DNA of 64,000 nt. It comes from Inia geoffrensis. Lineage: Eukaryota > Chordata > Mammalia > Artiodactyla > Iniidae. The notes under the pieces were generated by a model. It made no database searches. It worked only from the letters and a program-made list of their open reading frames with translations, and was not told the DNA's origin. Both the position numbers and the translations under genes were made by a program. The stretch lies in NCBI GenBank assembly GCA_036417435.1, contig CM070904.1:20566835-20630834 (forward strand). Reading direction: 5' to 3'. Below, piece by piece: positions 11,401 through 22,439 of the stretch; the stretch's first letter is position 1; each line of letters opens with the position of its first letter.

Positions 11401-12619
11401 CCTCTGCCTTCATGAAGAGAGGTTGGTGGAGGTGTCAGGTTAGAAGGAAGCCAAAAGTGGGAATTGACCTGCCAACCCAGGGGATCAGGTCCAGCAGATA
11501 TTGTTGGCCCACAGGGACCCTCTGTCAGCTGATCTAAGTCCCTGTGCTGTTCTAGCCCCTGGGTCTGGGCTGTGAGCTTCCCCAGGTGCTGACCTCCAGA
11601 AGCTTGACCCCCTTTTCTGCCATTCAGTGTGCTCCCCCAGAATCATCAACCCCAGCATTCCCATTGCCCCCAAGCCCCGCTTCTAGGTTGCTTGTGTGTT
11701 TGATTATTCAGCCTTTTGTTCTTGACCCTGGACTGTACCACAAATCCAGCACCCTCCCCACTGCGGCTCAGAAAGGAGGTGCCAGATCCCTTCCCTGAGC
11801 ACCTCTTAAAACCAGTGTGCTTCTGACTCATGGATAAAACCCCGCAGACTTGAACAGAAAGTGGTTGATTTTCATTTTCCAAAACGAGTGCCCTTCATTT
11901 CAGAAACCCTGAAAACTTGCACAATTAAAAAGCAAAGTTAATTAGAACACAAAATCTACCAGCAGCCACATTCAAAACAGCGGCAGCCAGATGTAAAGCA
12001 GCAATCCCCGCCGCCCCGCCTCTGAAGGCTCCACTGGGCACTGCCAGCTTAAAGAGATAGGCCCCAGACAGCACCCAGGAGACCAATAAAGGACCATGTG
12101 CAGCCTTGAGATGCTGTAGGAAACACACTGCAGTTATGGGCTGACTCACTCCGCAGTGATGGAATTGGATACCTTTAATGAGCACCCAAACACACTTTAA
12201 AAATTTACAATCATGCCGTTCTTACGACCAACTTTCTAGATTTCTCTTTCTCCACCACTAAAAAGGAAAAAAAGAAATACCAAGTAATCATGTAGTAATA
12301 AAAAGATCGAAAAGCTTATTCAAGAATCTTTGCATCTCTTCTCTTTGGTAAAAGAAAGGAGCCTTGAGCTGCACATACTAAGTGCCCAATAAGTACAAAT
12401 TTTATAAGGTTATGGATCCAAAGCATATAAAAATACTACATTTGATTCAGTGCTAAGATGAGCATTTTCCTACAGACGTTGTTAGGAGGCATTTAAATGA
12501 AGACACTGCCGATATCTATCACAGCTTTTTATAAATATGATATTCACCTTTGTTTTGCGTCCTCTTCCTCACTTTGCAGAGAGTTTTCACTTCTGTTTAC
12601 CACTCCACAGCCATGTGGT
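11401..12619. other. Unique sequence, possible conserved element near 11880-12190
   Basis: No repeat is recognised. 11880-12190 has the texture of a non-coding regulatory element: AT-rich 'ttaattagaacacaaa' (a homeodomain-type TAATTA core) beside GC-rich 'cccgccgccccgcctc'. The 86-codon minus-strand frame at 11925-12185 has no recognisable domain. This is inference without alignment. Confidence 0.3.
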
Positions 12620-12960
12620 CAGCAACAGCAGGCAATATTCTTTCCATGTCACAGATGAGGAAACTGAGGCCCAGAGAAGATGAGGTATCATGGTCTTGTA
12701 GCCTCTTTTTTTTTTTTTTTTTTTTTTTGCAGTACACGGGCCCCTCACCGCTGTGGCCTCTCTCCCATTGCAGAGCACAGGCTCCGGACGCGCAGGCCCA
12801 GCGGCCATGGCTCACGGGCCCAGCCGCTCCGCGGCATGTGGGATCTTCCTGGACCGGGGCACAAACCCGTGTCCGCTGCATTGGCAGGCGGACTCTCAAC
12901 AACTGCACCACCAGGGAAGCCCGGTCTTGTAGTTTCTGAAACGGACGTTCCACTGGTCTG
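12620..12960 (-). mobile_element. MIR fragment interrupted by a CHR-2 SINE
   Basis: The reverse MIR core 'tcacagatgaggaaactgag' with 'gcccagagaagatgaggta' is cut at about 12701 by the younger SINE and continues for a short, poorly preserved stretch after 12932. Confidence 0.5.
12692..12932 (-). mobile_element. CHR-2 SINE with 10-bp TSD
   Basis: tRNA-derived cetacean SINE on the minus strand. The poly-T (complement of the A tail) is at 12705-12729, then 'gcagtacacgggcccctcac'. The complement of the B-box ('cgaacccgtgt' type, here 'caaacccgtgtccg') follows near 12862-12875. It ends with the complement of the 5' head, 'ccaccagggaagccc'. An exact 10-bp duplication, 'ggtcttgtag', flanks it at 12692-12701 and 12923-12932. 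Confidence 0.92.
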
Positions 12961-14603
12961 ATGGTTCCCCTCCTATACTTTCCTTCAAGTGCCTCCACCC
13001 CTCGTTGGCAATTGTGTGGAGACGTTTCATACTGATTTCCTAAATGGAAACAACCTGGAGAGGACAGAATTTGAAAAAAATTACCTTGAATCTCATTTCT
13101 AAAGAAAATCTATTTTACAAAAAGTCACTGAGCACTCCACCAATCAACTCAATATTGAACGTGTACTCCTATGTGCAAGGCCCCATGCTTCTAAGAAGGG
13201 AGAGTGACATGGGAGCAGTGAGAGAGGTGAAAACCGACGGGAAAAATGCTCCTAATTCTACAGGTGAACTGGCATGCTCAGAGAAAGGGGGTGTTCACCC
13301 TGAAGCTCGAATCTACTGTGGAGACTTGATAATTTCAACGGGACTCTCTTCCCATCTGTCTTCACTTCATCACTGAATCTTCAGAGGTGCCATGTTTCCC
13401 CCCAACACAAATATTCCTCCCCAAATGCCATTCTCCCAGGCCTCACTAAACCATGCCTCTCTCTTTCATTTTATAGAACTTGAAATCCATTCATACTGTG
13501 AAACTTTCCATCATTAAGCCTCTTTCCTTCTAATCAGGTCAATATGCAGCCTACAAGCAATTGATACATGCTATACTTTGCCCTAAACTAATTGACATTT
13601 GCTTCTGTGTATCTTACCAAATGACTCTTCATAGATGCGGTTTTATTTCTCCCCTTACTCTGAAAATTCTCAAAGGCAGAAATCAGAGATGCATCTTTTC
13701 TTTGTGGCTGCTTTCTCATTTCTCTGCTATTATATGTCTAATTCATTTGGCAATACTGTTGATTTATCCTTTCCATCTCTCATTGTGGTTATTTTTCCAC
13801 CTGAACACAATTTTCCCTGGCAACTATCAAAGTCACAATTCAATAAACAATTCCCACGTGTTCACTGAGACAAATGTAATTAAAGGTAGTATTAAAAGTT
13901 TAACTATACTTTTATACTTTACAAATTACTTTCACATATGTGATCTTCTCGTTTGCAAATTCCAGGCACTCTAACTGAAATGCCTACATCCAGAAGGGAA
14001 CTCATGAAGGAAAGTACCTTTAATTGCTTAATTCATTTCAGCTATTTGGGTATTAATCTAATCCACACATTTTGCTGGTATCGCTTAACAACCATCTTTA
14101 AAAATAAGTTCCAAGTTCCATTTTCCCAGGGGGGAGGATTATATTTCATGATTAAAAGGGAGAAGAAGGGTGCGGGAAGAAGGTGACTGCTGCTTCATTA
14201 AAAGAACTATTGCAGCAACTTCACCCTTTTCTGAGGACTTTCACCAATTTTCTGCTTGCTGGCTAATCATCTTACCAGGAATTAAGAAAACACCAAAAAG
14301 ATTAAAATTGTTCCACCCACCAACTGTTTCTAAAAGCTCTTAATTTAATCCTGGGTGGTACCTTTTCACACTGAGTAATCGTGTTGAGAAACCTCTTTGT
14401 ACGTTTTGTGAGCTGCTTTCATTTTTCCAAACCAATAATGAAGAATCTAAAACTATGGTCACAGCACTATCTAGTGGTGGGGATGGGTAGACCAGGAGCT
14501 TTGAATCAGGTCGCCTCCCAACTGGCTTTTCTGCAGCTCAGCCCAGAAGCAGAAAGACTTAACTGTTCTCCTCCATTAAGATATACAATATTGTTAGGAC
14601 ATC
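12961..14603. other. Unique sequence; candidate conserved non-coding stretch 13550-14350
   Basis: No recognisable repeat for 1.6 kb. 13550-14350 is AT-rich with intact-looking motifs ('catgattaaaagg', 'caattaaaggta'-like strings, 'accaataatgaag') and no transposon signature, the usual look of a distal enhancer. The 137-codon frame at 13561-13974 has many cysteines and hydrophobic residues but no family I know, and overlaps another frame. Confidence 0.3.
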
Positions 14604-15897
14604 CTGAGCAGCAAATTCTTTTTTTATTTTTGGACAAATAATTTGGGTTTTATTTCAGAAGAACTAAGATTTTTTTTAACATCTTTATTGGAGTATAATT
14701 GCTTTACAATGGTGTTAGTTTCTGCTGTATAACAAAGTGAATCAGCTATACATATACATATATACCCATATCTCCTCCCACTTGCGTCTCCCTCCCACCC
14801 TCCCTATCCCACCCCTCTAGATGGACACAAAGCACCGAGCTGATCTCCCTGTGCTATGCGGCTGCTTCTCACTAGCTAGCTATTTTACATTTGGTAGTGT
14901 ATATATGTCCATGCCACTCTCTCACTTCGTCCCAGCTTACCCTTCCCCCTCCCAGTGTCCTCAAGTCCATTCTCTATGTCTGTGTCTGTATTCCTGTCCT
15001 GCCCTTAGGTTCATCAGAACCTTTTTTTTTTTTTTTTAGATTCCATATTAACATATGGTATTTGTTTTTCTCTTTCTGAATTACTTCAGTCTGTATGACA
15101 GACTCTAGGTCCATCCACCTCACTAAAAAAACTCAATTTCGTTTCTTTTTATGGCTGAGTAATATTCCATTGTATATGTGTGCCACATCTTCTTTATCCA
15201 TTCATCTGTTGATGGACACTTAGGTTGCTTCCATGTCCTGGCTATTGTAAATAGAGCTGCCATGAACATTGTGGTACATGACTCTTTTTGAATTATGGTT
15301 TTCTCAGGGTATATGCCCAGTAGTGGGATCGCTGGGTCGTATGGGAGTTCTATTTTTAGTTTTTTGAGGAACCTCCATACTGTTCTCCATAGTGGCTCTA
15401 TCAATTTACGTTCCCACCAACAGTGCAAGAGGGTTCCCTTTTCTCCACATCCTCTCCAGCATTTTTTGTTTGTAGATTTTTTGGTGATGGCCATTCTGAC
15501 TGGTGATACCTCATTGTAGTTTTGGTTTGCATTTCTCTAATGATTAGTGATGTTGAGCATCCTTTCATGTATTTGTTGGCAATCTGTATATCTTCTTTGG
15601 AGGAATGTCTATTTAGGTCTTTTGCCCATTTTTGAATTGGGTTGTTAGTTTTTTTGATATTGAGCTGCATGTGTATTTTGGAGATTAACCCTTTGTCAGT
15701 TGCTTTGTTTGCAAATATTTTCTCCCATTCTGAGGGTTGTCTTTTCGTCTTGTTTATGGTTTCTTTGCTGTGCAAAAGCTTTGAAGTTTCATTAGGCCCC
15801 ATTTGTTTAGTTTTGTTTTTAATTCCATTTCTCTAGGAGGTGGGTCAAAAAGGATCTTGCTGTGATTTATGTCATGGAGTCTGAACAGCAAATTCTT
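14604..15897 (-). mobile_element. 5'-truncated L1 LINE with 17-bp TSD and probable 3' transduction
   Basis: 14670-15880 is a cetartiodactyl-type L1 on the minus strand: tail, 3' UTR ('aacatctttattggagtata'), then the C-terminal part of ORF2. The minus-strand frames at 15123-15494 and 15401-15802 translate to ORF2-like peptide ('[17 protein letters not shown]', '[20 protein letters not shown]') with a frame break between them. It is truncated about 1.2 kb from its 3' end, so the reverse-transcriptase domain is missing. TSD: 'ctgagcagcaaattctt' at 14604-14620 and 'ctgaacagcaaattctt' at 15881-15897 (16/17). About 45 bp of non-L1 sequence (14626-14669) separates the L1 poly-A from a second A-run next to the TSD. 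Confidence 0.88.
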
Positions 15898-16119
15898 AAA
15901 GACAAGAGTCTCTCCTCTCAGCCCACCCCCTACTAAGGCTTCCTCTCAAATTACAGAGATAAGTCCTAACAGTATAGGTTGGGAGTTGCTCAGGAATGGA
16001 CAATTAAGAACGGAGGAAGGAGAAACCAGGTCCTCGCTATAAGATATGCTCAATTCATGAACAAGAAGAAAACAATGTTAACCTGCTCAGTTCTTAGTAA
16101 ACATGAATTGAGAGTGACG

Positions 16120-16370
16120 ATGATAATGATGGTGGTTTTGACAGTGATGGCTAACATCTGTTGAATGCTAATCATGCACCATGTCCTAAGTACCTGTAAT
16201 AACCTGTAAATCCACCCAACAACCCTGGGCATCCCATTTCACTGATGCAGAAATGGAGGCAGAGAGAGGCTAAGTCATTTCCCCAGGGCCACACAGAGAG
16301 TAAGAGGCAGATGTGGGGTTTGAACTCAAGCAATTTAAATCTAGAGCATGTGCCCTTATTAATGATGTTC
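16120..16370 (-). mobile_element. MIR SINE
   Basis: Near-complete reverse MIR: 'ctaacatctgttgaatgcta', 'caccatgtcctaagtacctg', 'tggaggcagagagaggctaa', 'cagggccacacagagagtaa', 'ggggtttgaactcaagcaat'. Confidence 0.75.
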
Positions 16371-16830
16371 AAGACAAGTGTAATTTTCAAATTTAGAAAA
16401 AAAAGAATTACTTACTGAAGTAGCATACCATCTCCAAAGTTAGAACAGGAAGTGCAGTCCAGCAGCAACCCAGAAACACAGCACCCTTTTGCAGATTTTA
16501 TTCGGTTCAGGATGGCTGCTTTCGAGTTTATCCCCTTACCACGTGTACGCGCATGCACACACACAGAATCATGCTGTACCAACTGAGCAGACTTGGTGTT
16601 GGAACATGGGCCCTTGGGTTGATGCTGTTGGAAATGAAAGCGGTCTTGAAGGGGACTTTGGTATGGTTTGATCTCCACTTGACAGATGAAGAAACAAGAC
16701 AAAGAGATACGGTTATTTTTGCAAAATCAAATGTATTAAATATTTATTGAAGACTGGCCACCTACAAGGCCTCCTGACAGTCTTTTGGTGGGGGGAGGGC
16801 AAAGATGAACAAGCCTTGATACTTGCCGTC

Positions 16831-17064
16831 AAGAAGAATGTGGGGCTTCCCTCGTGGCGCAGTGGTTGAGAGTCCGCCTGCCGATGCGGGGGACACGGGT
16901 TCGTGCCCTGGTCTTGGAAGATCCCACGTGCCACGGAGAGGCTGGGCCCGTGGGCCATGGCTGCTGAGCCTGCACATCCAGAGCCTGTGCTCCGCAGTGG
17001 GAGAGGCCACAACAGTGAGAGGCCCACGTACCGCAAAAAAATAAAAATAAAAAGAAGAATGTGG
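16831..17064 (+). mobile_element. CHR-2 SINE with exact 13-bp TSD
   Basis: Plus-strand cetacean SINE. The head is 'gggcttccctcgtggcgcag' with the A-box region 'tggcgcagtggttgag' and B-box region 'acgggttcgtgccc'. The body is 'gaagatcccacgtgcc' through 'gtgagaggcccacgtaccgc', with a short A-rich tail. 'aagaagaatgtgg' is repeated exactly at 16831-16843 and 17052-17064. 16371-16830 upstream holds nothing recognisable. Confidence 0.93.
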
Positions 17065-17084
17065 TCCAGCAGGAGAGAAGAGAG

Positions 17085-17170
17085 TTATCATATATATTAT
17101 ATATATAATATAATGTTATCATATATTATGTTATTATTACATATAGTTAGTATATAAATATTGATATAAT
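17085..17170. repeat. AT-rich low-complexity tract
   Basis: About 85 bp composed almost entirely of A and T, with imperfect 'tatata' and 'attatg' strings, directly downstream of the SINE. Confidence 0.8.
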
Positions 17171-17199
17171 GCATGGAAGGATCTACAAAGGGCCATGGT

Positions 17200-17430
17200 G
17201 ATAGTAATAATTACCAGTGTTGAATGTTCACTCAATGCCAGCATATCACATATATTACAGCATTGATATGTGTAAAAAAAAAAAAACTGGTATTATCATA
17301 CCCATCTTATAGACAAGGAAACAGGCTCAAAGAGGCTAAGTTGCTTCCATTCATCTGCTGACAGGTAACAAGAGGCAGAGGTAGGATTTTTAACCTACCT
17401 CTAACCATCCAGCTATGTTGGATGGCAAGA
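17200..17430 (-). mobile_element. MIR SINE
   Basis: Reverse MIR: 'cagtgttgaatgttcactca', 'ggtattatcatacccatctt', 'acaaggaaacaggctcaaag'. It contains an internal A-run at 17275-17286 that is not part of the MIR consensus. Confidence 0.65.
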
Positions 17431-17590
17431 CTGATGGTTTCAACCTTATGAGAGAGGCACAGATTATAACACGAAAATAAAGAAGAGATAACTATCAACC
17501 TGAGAGAGCAGGGAAGGCTGCGTGGTGGAGGACACAACTGAGCTGGGCTGTTAAGGGTAAATAAGGTTTCAGTCAGTAAATGGGGTTCAA

Positions 17591-18056
17591 TATATTAGTT
17601 TCTTGAGGCTGCAGTAACAAATTACCAAAATCTGGGTGACTTAGGACAACAGAAATTTATCTCTCAGTGTTCCGGAGGCCTGAAGTCTGAAATCAAGGTG
17701 TCAGCACAGCTGTACTCCCTCTAGACGCTTGAAAGGAGAAGGTGTTCTTTACCTTTTCCAGCTTTTGGTGGCTGTCAGCATCCCTGCACTTGTGGTCATT
17801 TCACTTCAATCTCTACGTTAGTGGTCACAGCGCCTTCTCCCCTTCTGTCTGTCAAATTCCCTGGGCTTCACTTTTATAAGGACTCTTACTGGATTCAAGG
17901 CCCACCAGATAATACAGGATGATCTCCTTATCTCAAGGTCATGAATTTAATTACATCTGAAATGACCCTTCTTTAGAATCAAGTAACATTCATAGATTCC
18001 AGGGATTAGGAGATGGACATATCTTTTGTTTCAGGGGGAGGGCACCATTCACTACA
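17591..18056 (-). mobile_element. MLT1-type MaLR solo LTR
   Basis: Complete-looking reverse-orientation LTR. It opens 'tatattagtttcttgaggct' and runs through 'gaggcctgaagtctgaaatc', 'aaggtgtcagcacagctgta' and 'taattacatctgaaatgacc' to 'cattcactaca'. This is the complement of the MLT1B-D class LTR, TG...CA. No internal ERV sequence adjoins it. Confidence 0.8.
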
Positions 18057-18129
18057 CACAAGCAAAGGCAAGGGAAGCAAGAAAGCACAGGATGAGTCTT
18101 GGGACCCAAAAACAACCTGACTGGGTTTC

Positions 18130-18364
18130 TAGTATCACTTGTAGTCAGGTAGTGTCAGTTCTCTGACTTTGTTCCTCTCCGTCAACGTGGTGTCGGCTTT
18201 GGGGGAATCTTTGATCTCTTCATATAAAACTTAGAGTCCGTTTGTTAATATCCACAAAATAACTTGCTGGGACTTTTATTGGGATTGCATTGCACCTATA
18301 GACCAAGTCGGAGAGAGCTGACGTCTGGACAATATTGAGTCTTCCTATCTGTGAACTGACTGGG
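18130..18364 (-). mobile_element. L1 ORF2-region fragment
   Basis: Reverse L1 coding fragment: 'ttgttaatatccacaaaata', 'gggacttttattgggattgc', 'acaatattgagtcttcctat'. This part of ORF2 lies upstream of the 3' fragments seen elsewhere in the window. It is short and has no intact frame. Confidence 0.7.
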
Positions 18365-18660
18365 TTTCTGAAGGTGTAGTGGGAACCAAAGCGGAAAAGG
18401 CTGGGGGAGGCTAGATTGTGAGGGCCTTCCGGGCGGTGCTGAGGAGGGCACGCTTTCTTCTGTGAAAGGAGAAAAACTGAAGAAATTTAGGCCAAGGAGT
18501 GACGTATTCAAGATTACGTCTGCAGTATTATCTGGGATATCCCGGAGAAGCAGAGGGAGGGGGACCATTCAGGAAGAGGTGAAAGGGTCCAGTCCGGGTG
18601 AAACAAAGCAGCGGCTGCGAGAACTAAAGGAAAGCAGAGGTGGCATCAAGATGGTAGTCG
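18365..18660 (-). mobile_element. L2 LINE internal fragment (tentative)
   Basis: The pattern 'gtgagggccttccgggcggt', 'ccaaggagtgacgtattcaa', 'cagagggagggggaccattc' resembles the L2 interior that encodes '...gagggccttg... gggagtgacatgatc'. It is highly diverged. A similar but weaker stretch lies at 19340-19480. Confidence 0.45.
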
Positions 18661-19065
18661 TTCTGTTACCACATCTCCAGCTTCCAAGAGCAGCGATCGT
18701 CAGCAAAGCCCTCAAATAGGAGGGGCAGAGAGGTCCAAGTCTATTCCCAAATGCCATTTCATTTATCTTTTCTGAGTGGAGATACATGCTCCCCTTTGTG
18801 GGAAAGCGGGAATGTTGCGTTCCAACCTCATCTTTTCGAATCTGAGCGTGGGGAGCGTGTGGCAGGACGCGAGGTGTCTGCACACAGCCGAGGAAGCCCC
18901 TTTCAGTCTGTCCCCATTATTTGGTGCCTGGTCTGGGTTTAGCGATGTGCTATGTACCCTGAGAAGAACCGAAGAAAAGAATACGTCATTCTTATCCTCC
19001 TAGTGTTTATAAACTCGTAACATAGGTAAAGAGAATTTACTTTCAATGCACACTAATAAGTCAGG

Positions 19066-19285
19066 TGGCTTGGAGTTGGGAGCCTGGGGGTGGCACCACA
19101 AAGCCCAGGACTGTATATTGCTCCACCACTAGCTGGCTGGGGCTGGCCTCACGTTCCTTATTTGAAGCACAGATCCATGAATCCCTTCCTCGTAGGGGGC
19201 TTCTGAGGAGGAAAGGCAATAATTATTCGTGTATTCGGTACAATGCCTGGCACAGAGTAACTGCCCAGGAAAGCAGGGCTACTGT
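19066..19285 (+). mobile_element. MIR SINE
   Basis: Plus-strand MIR: 'tccaccactagctggctggg', 'ctcacgttccttatttgaag', 'cctcgtagggggcttctgag', 'acaatgcctggcacagagta'. Confidence 0.75.
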
Positions 19286-19684
19286 TGAAAGTAGAGGGGG
19301 AATTTATGTGAATTTGGGGGAGCTGGAGTAGTGGGGATCCCTGGCACGGGTTTGAGCTGTGCCCACAGGTAGGTGGGCTTTGGACAAGGAAAGAAAAATG
19401 ACATGATTTTTAGGTTAGGACAACCTGATTGAAGATGCATAGCTGGGGATACAAAATATCCAGCTGTTTATGTAAAGGTTCCTACAAGAATAGCCCTTAA
19501 GTAGAATTGTAAAGGGAGCCTGTGTTGACATTGCCTCCTTTTCCTGTGGTGGGTCTTCTGTCCTTGCCTGATGGGTCAGAAGACTCCTACTATGTCTCTC
19601 CACCCCTGCCCTGCTTGCCCAGTCTTGTGTTCGGTCTTCTTGGGACCTTTTCACCTACTAGGAATGTTAAATTAACTCTTATTA

Positions 19685-19909
19685 AGATACCCACGGGACT
19701 TCCCTGGTGGCACAGTGGTTGGGAGTCCGCCTGCCGATGCAGGGGACACGGGGTCGTGCCCCGGTCCGGGAAGATCCCACATGCCGCGGAGCGGCTGTGC
19801 CCGTGAGCCATGGCCGCCGAGCCTGTGTGTCCGGAGCCTGTGCTCTGCGACAGGAGAGGCCACAGCAGTGAGAGGCCCCCGTAACGCAGAAAAAAAAAGA
19901 TATCCATGG
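19685..19909 (+). mobile_element. CHR-2 SINE with 12-bp TSD
   Basis: Plus-strand cetacean SINE from 'gggacttccctggtggcaca' through 'gggtcgtgccccggtccggg' to 'gtgagaggcccccgtaacgc' and an A9 tail. The flanks 'agatacccacgg' (19685-19696) and 'agatatccatgg' (19898-19909) match at 10 of 12. The B-box core is altered from 'ggttcgtgccc' to 'gggtcgtgccc'. Confidence 0.9.
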
Positions 19910-19974
19910 CTAATCCATGTAGGTTTATACATACATATATACAAATCCATATATTACACAAATCCATATGTATT

Positions 19975-20053
19975 TTTATATATTTTTTTACATATAGGCA
20001 TTCAAATGTACACATATGTACACAAACACACACAAACACATTTTTTTTTTTTT
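19975..20053. repeat. T-rich and CA-rich low-complexity patch
   Basis: 'tatttttatatattttttta', then alternating 'cacacaaaca' units and a T12 run at 20041-20053. Confidence 0.7.
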
Positions 20054-21404
20054 AATGAAAGCATTTTTTTGGCCTTAAATCAAAAGTGTGACTATAATGG
20101 TAGGAACTCCAGGTGTTTAGAGCACTCGATTTGAGCGGCCTTTGAAAATCTATTTAACATTCGACTTTATATATCTAAGGATACTCCGGTTACATCTGTA
20201 ATAATCCAACTGAGGATAAGTTATTAACAGAGACATGTATCAGAGACCTATTTTCCACAAAATAGTCCTCTTAGACTTTTCAAAAAATGTCCCTGCGTAG
20301 TGAGAGACTTGAGTTCTGGTGTGAATCCTGCCTCTGGGTAGCATTGTGAAAATCCCTTTCCTTGGCATCCTTGCCTTTTACCGTCCTCTCGGACTGGCAG
20401 TGCCCTTCGTGCTGGAAATCTCAATGTGCCCATCAGATCCACTCTTCCACGTCTCTGCCATTTTCCTTGCCCGGGCAGGCTGATTACATGCGCTGAAGCA
20501 AATGGTCTCCTTGCTCTCTGGATTCCAGCTGGGTTTGGGTAATGGGAGCCTTGGCAGGAGAGCAGAAGGGGAAGGGAGAGAAAGGTCAGGGCAACTAACT
20601 ACCCACCCCGCTCTTGACCGGAAGAGTCGCCGTAAGCAGAGTCCCACCCCGCAACCTACGGAGGGTAACAGCTTGGGGAATCCTCTCTGTCTCTCAGTTC
20701 TAGTAGCTGCTGGTGCGTCCCCTTCAGGCTTTCCAGTCCCAGGTACTGTGCTACCCGCTATGGTTTCCCTACACCCAGCTCATACCTTTGAAATCGTCCC
20801 TTTATGAAACTCTCTTCAATCACGGCCATTTTTTCTTGCTGGGGCCCCGACAGACATGCCAGTCATTACTTCTCTGCTCAGTGGCTCACACCCCCCTCTA
20901 AGGGAAACTGCTCTATGTGACCATCCACACCCCCAAAAGCCATGCATTGTACTGTGGGCATTATCTGTCCACCTTCAGCCACAGCTGACTGGACCAAGTG
21001 TGGTCACCCAACAGACTCTCCCATTGCAGGCTGGCGGGTTACCTATGACTTGCAGGGCCTGATTCCAACAGATGAGCCCAGCTAAGCCGATTCTTCTCTT
21101 AGGAACTGACAGAGTTGACAGGGCAGCAAGCTGTGATAAGCAACCAATGGAAGTCATGAGGCAAACTTGGGGAAATATTTAAAGCCATGTGCAAATACAT
21201 GTTAGGAGGCAGCTATGGGGAGAAAGGAGAGAAGTTAGCAAATGCATAGAGAAGCACAGATTAGCTGGGAGAGAAAGGCACTCCTCTCCAGGGCTGCCTC
21301 AGTTTCTTAATTCTCATGGCATGTCACCGTCATGAAACCCAGGCAGAAACTCTTACTGAACTTGAACACCCATGAGACCGCTGCATCAGTACAAAGACAT
21401 CATT
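20054..21404. other. Unrecognised sequence
   Basis: No gene is seen. Weak MIR-like text at 20300-20390 ('gagttctggtgtgaatcctg') and L2-like text near 20715-20825. The remainder, including 20830-21180, has no family I can name. The overlapping frames at 20378-20807 on both strands are not supported as coding. Confidence 0.4.
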
Positions 21405-21530
21405 TTCCTTGAACAAACCTGAGTGCCTACCACGTGTCAGGTACTGTACTAGGCCCTGAAAATAGGGGTGAACAAATCAGACAGGGTCCCTGCCCGTAGG
21501 AGGCCTACATCTTGTGAGCTGTTGGTGACA
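21405..21530 (-). mobile_element. L2 LINE fragment
   Basis: Reverse L2 end: 'gagtgcctaccacgtgtcag', 'gtactgtactaggccctgaa', 'cagggtccctgcccgtagga'. Confidence 0.7.
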
Positions 21531-21699
21531 AAATGGTGTAGGACAAGGTAGTCTGTCCCGAAATGTAAAACCTGAGTTTAATCCTGAGGAAACATTAGAA
21601 ACAAATTGAAACACATTCTATACAACAAATTCCCTGTGCTCCTCAATTTGTCAAGGTCATTGAAGATGGAATAAGCATTCCATGTTAAAAGAGATTAAG

Positions 21700-22439
21700 G
21701 AAATATGACAACAAGGAGATATCACCTCATGCCCATTAGGCTGGCTATTATCAAAAAGATTAGATATAACAAGTGTTTGAAGGATGTGGAGAAAATTGAA
21801 CCCTTGTGTACTATTGGTGGGAATGTAAACAGGTGAGGCTGCTATGGAATATAATACGGAGGTGCCTCAAAAAATTAAGAATAAGAATTACCATATCATC
21901 CAGCAATTATCCAAAGAAAACAAAAACACTAATTCAAAAAGATATATGCACCCCTGTGCATATATTTATTGCAGCGTTATTTACAATAGCCAAGATATAG
22001 AAACAACCTAAGTGCCCATCAACAGATGAATAGATAAAGGTGTGATCTATATACACAATGGAATACTACTTAGCCATAAAAAGATGAAATCTTGCCATTT
22101 TAGAAACATGGGTGGATCTTGAGAGTATTATGCTCAGGGAAGTAAGTCAGATGGGGGAAGACAAATACTGTATGATTTCATTCATAAGTGGAATAAAATA
22201 AATAAGTAAAGCAAACAAAAACAAACACGTAGATACAGAGAACAGAGTAGTGGTTACCAGAGGGGAAGGGGGTGGGAGAAGGGTAAAATGGGTAAAGGAG
22301 GTCAGCTGTAATGTGACGGATGGAAACTAAACTTTTGGTGGTGAGCATATTGTCGTATATACAAAACTCAAAATATAATGTACACATGAAATCAGTGTTA
22401 CCTCAAAAAAAAAAGGAAAGAAAAGAAATATGACCACAA
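21700..22439 (+). mobile_element. 5'-truncated L1 LINE with 15-bp TSD
   Basis: Plus-strand L1 3' end: 'caaggagatatcacctcatg', 'ttggtgggaatgtaaacagg', 'caacctaagtgcccatcaac', 'tacacaatggaatactactt', ending in an A10 tail near 22406-22415. The flanks 'gaaatatgacaacaa' (21700-21714) and 'gaaatatgaccacaa' (22425-22439) match at 14 of 15. Only the ORF2 C-terminus and 3' UTR are present. Confidence 0.85.

Noticed and set aside
12550..12998. Several 70-130 codon frames on both strands
   Set aside because: They coincide with the CHR-2 SINE, whose GC-rich body is open in several frames. The same peptides recur at 16.8, 19.7, 28.4, 44.7, 49.7, 53.0 and 58.5 kb.
13561..13974. 137-codon plus-strand frame with hydrophobic segments
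   Set aside because: It looks membrane-like only because the DNA is T-rich. An overlapping +1 frame is also open, and no start context or family is visible.
16842..17051. tRNA gene candidates at the A/B boxes of CHR SINEs
   Set aside because: The tRNA-like heads lack a foldable acceptor and anticodon arm and are followed by SINE bodies with TSDs. They are tRNA-derived SINEs, not tRNA genes.
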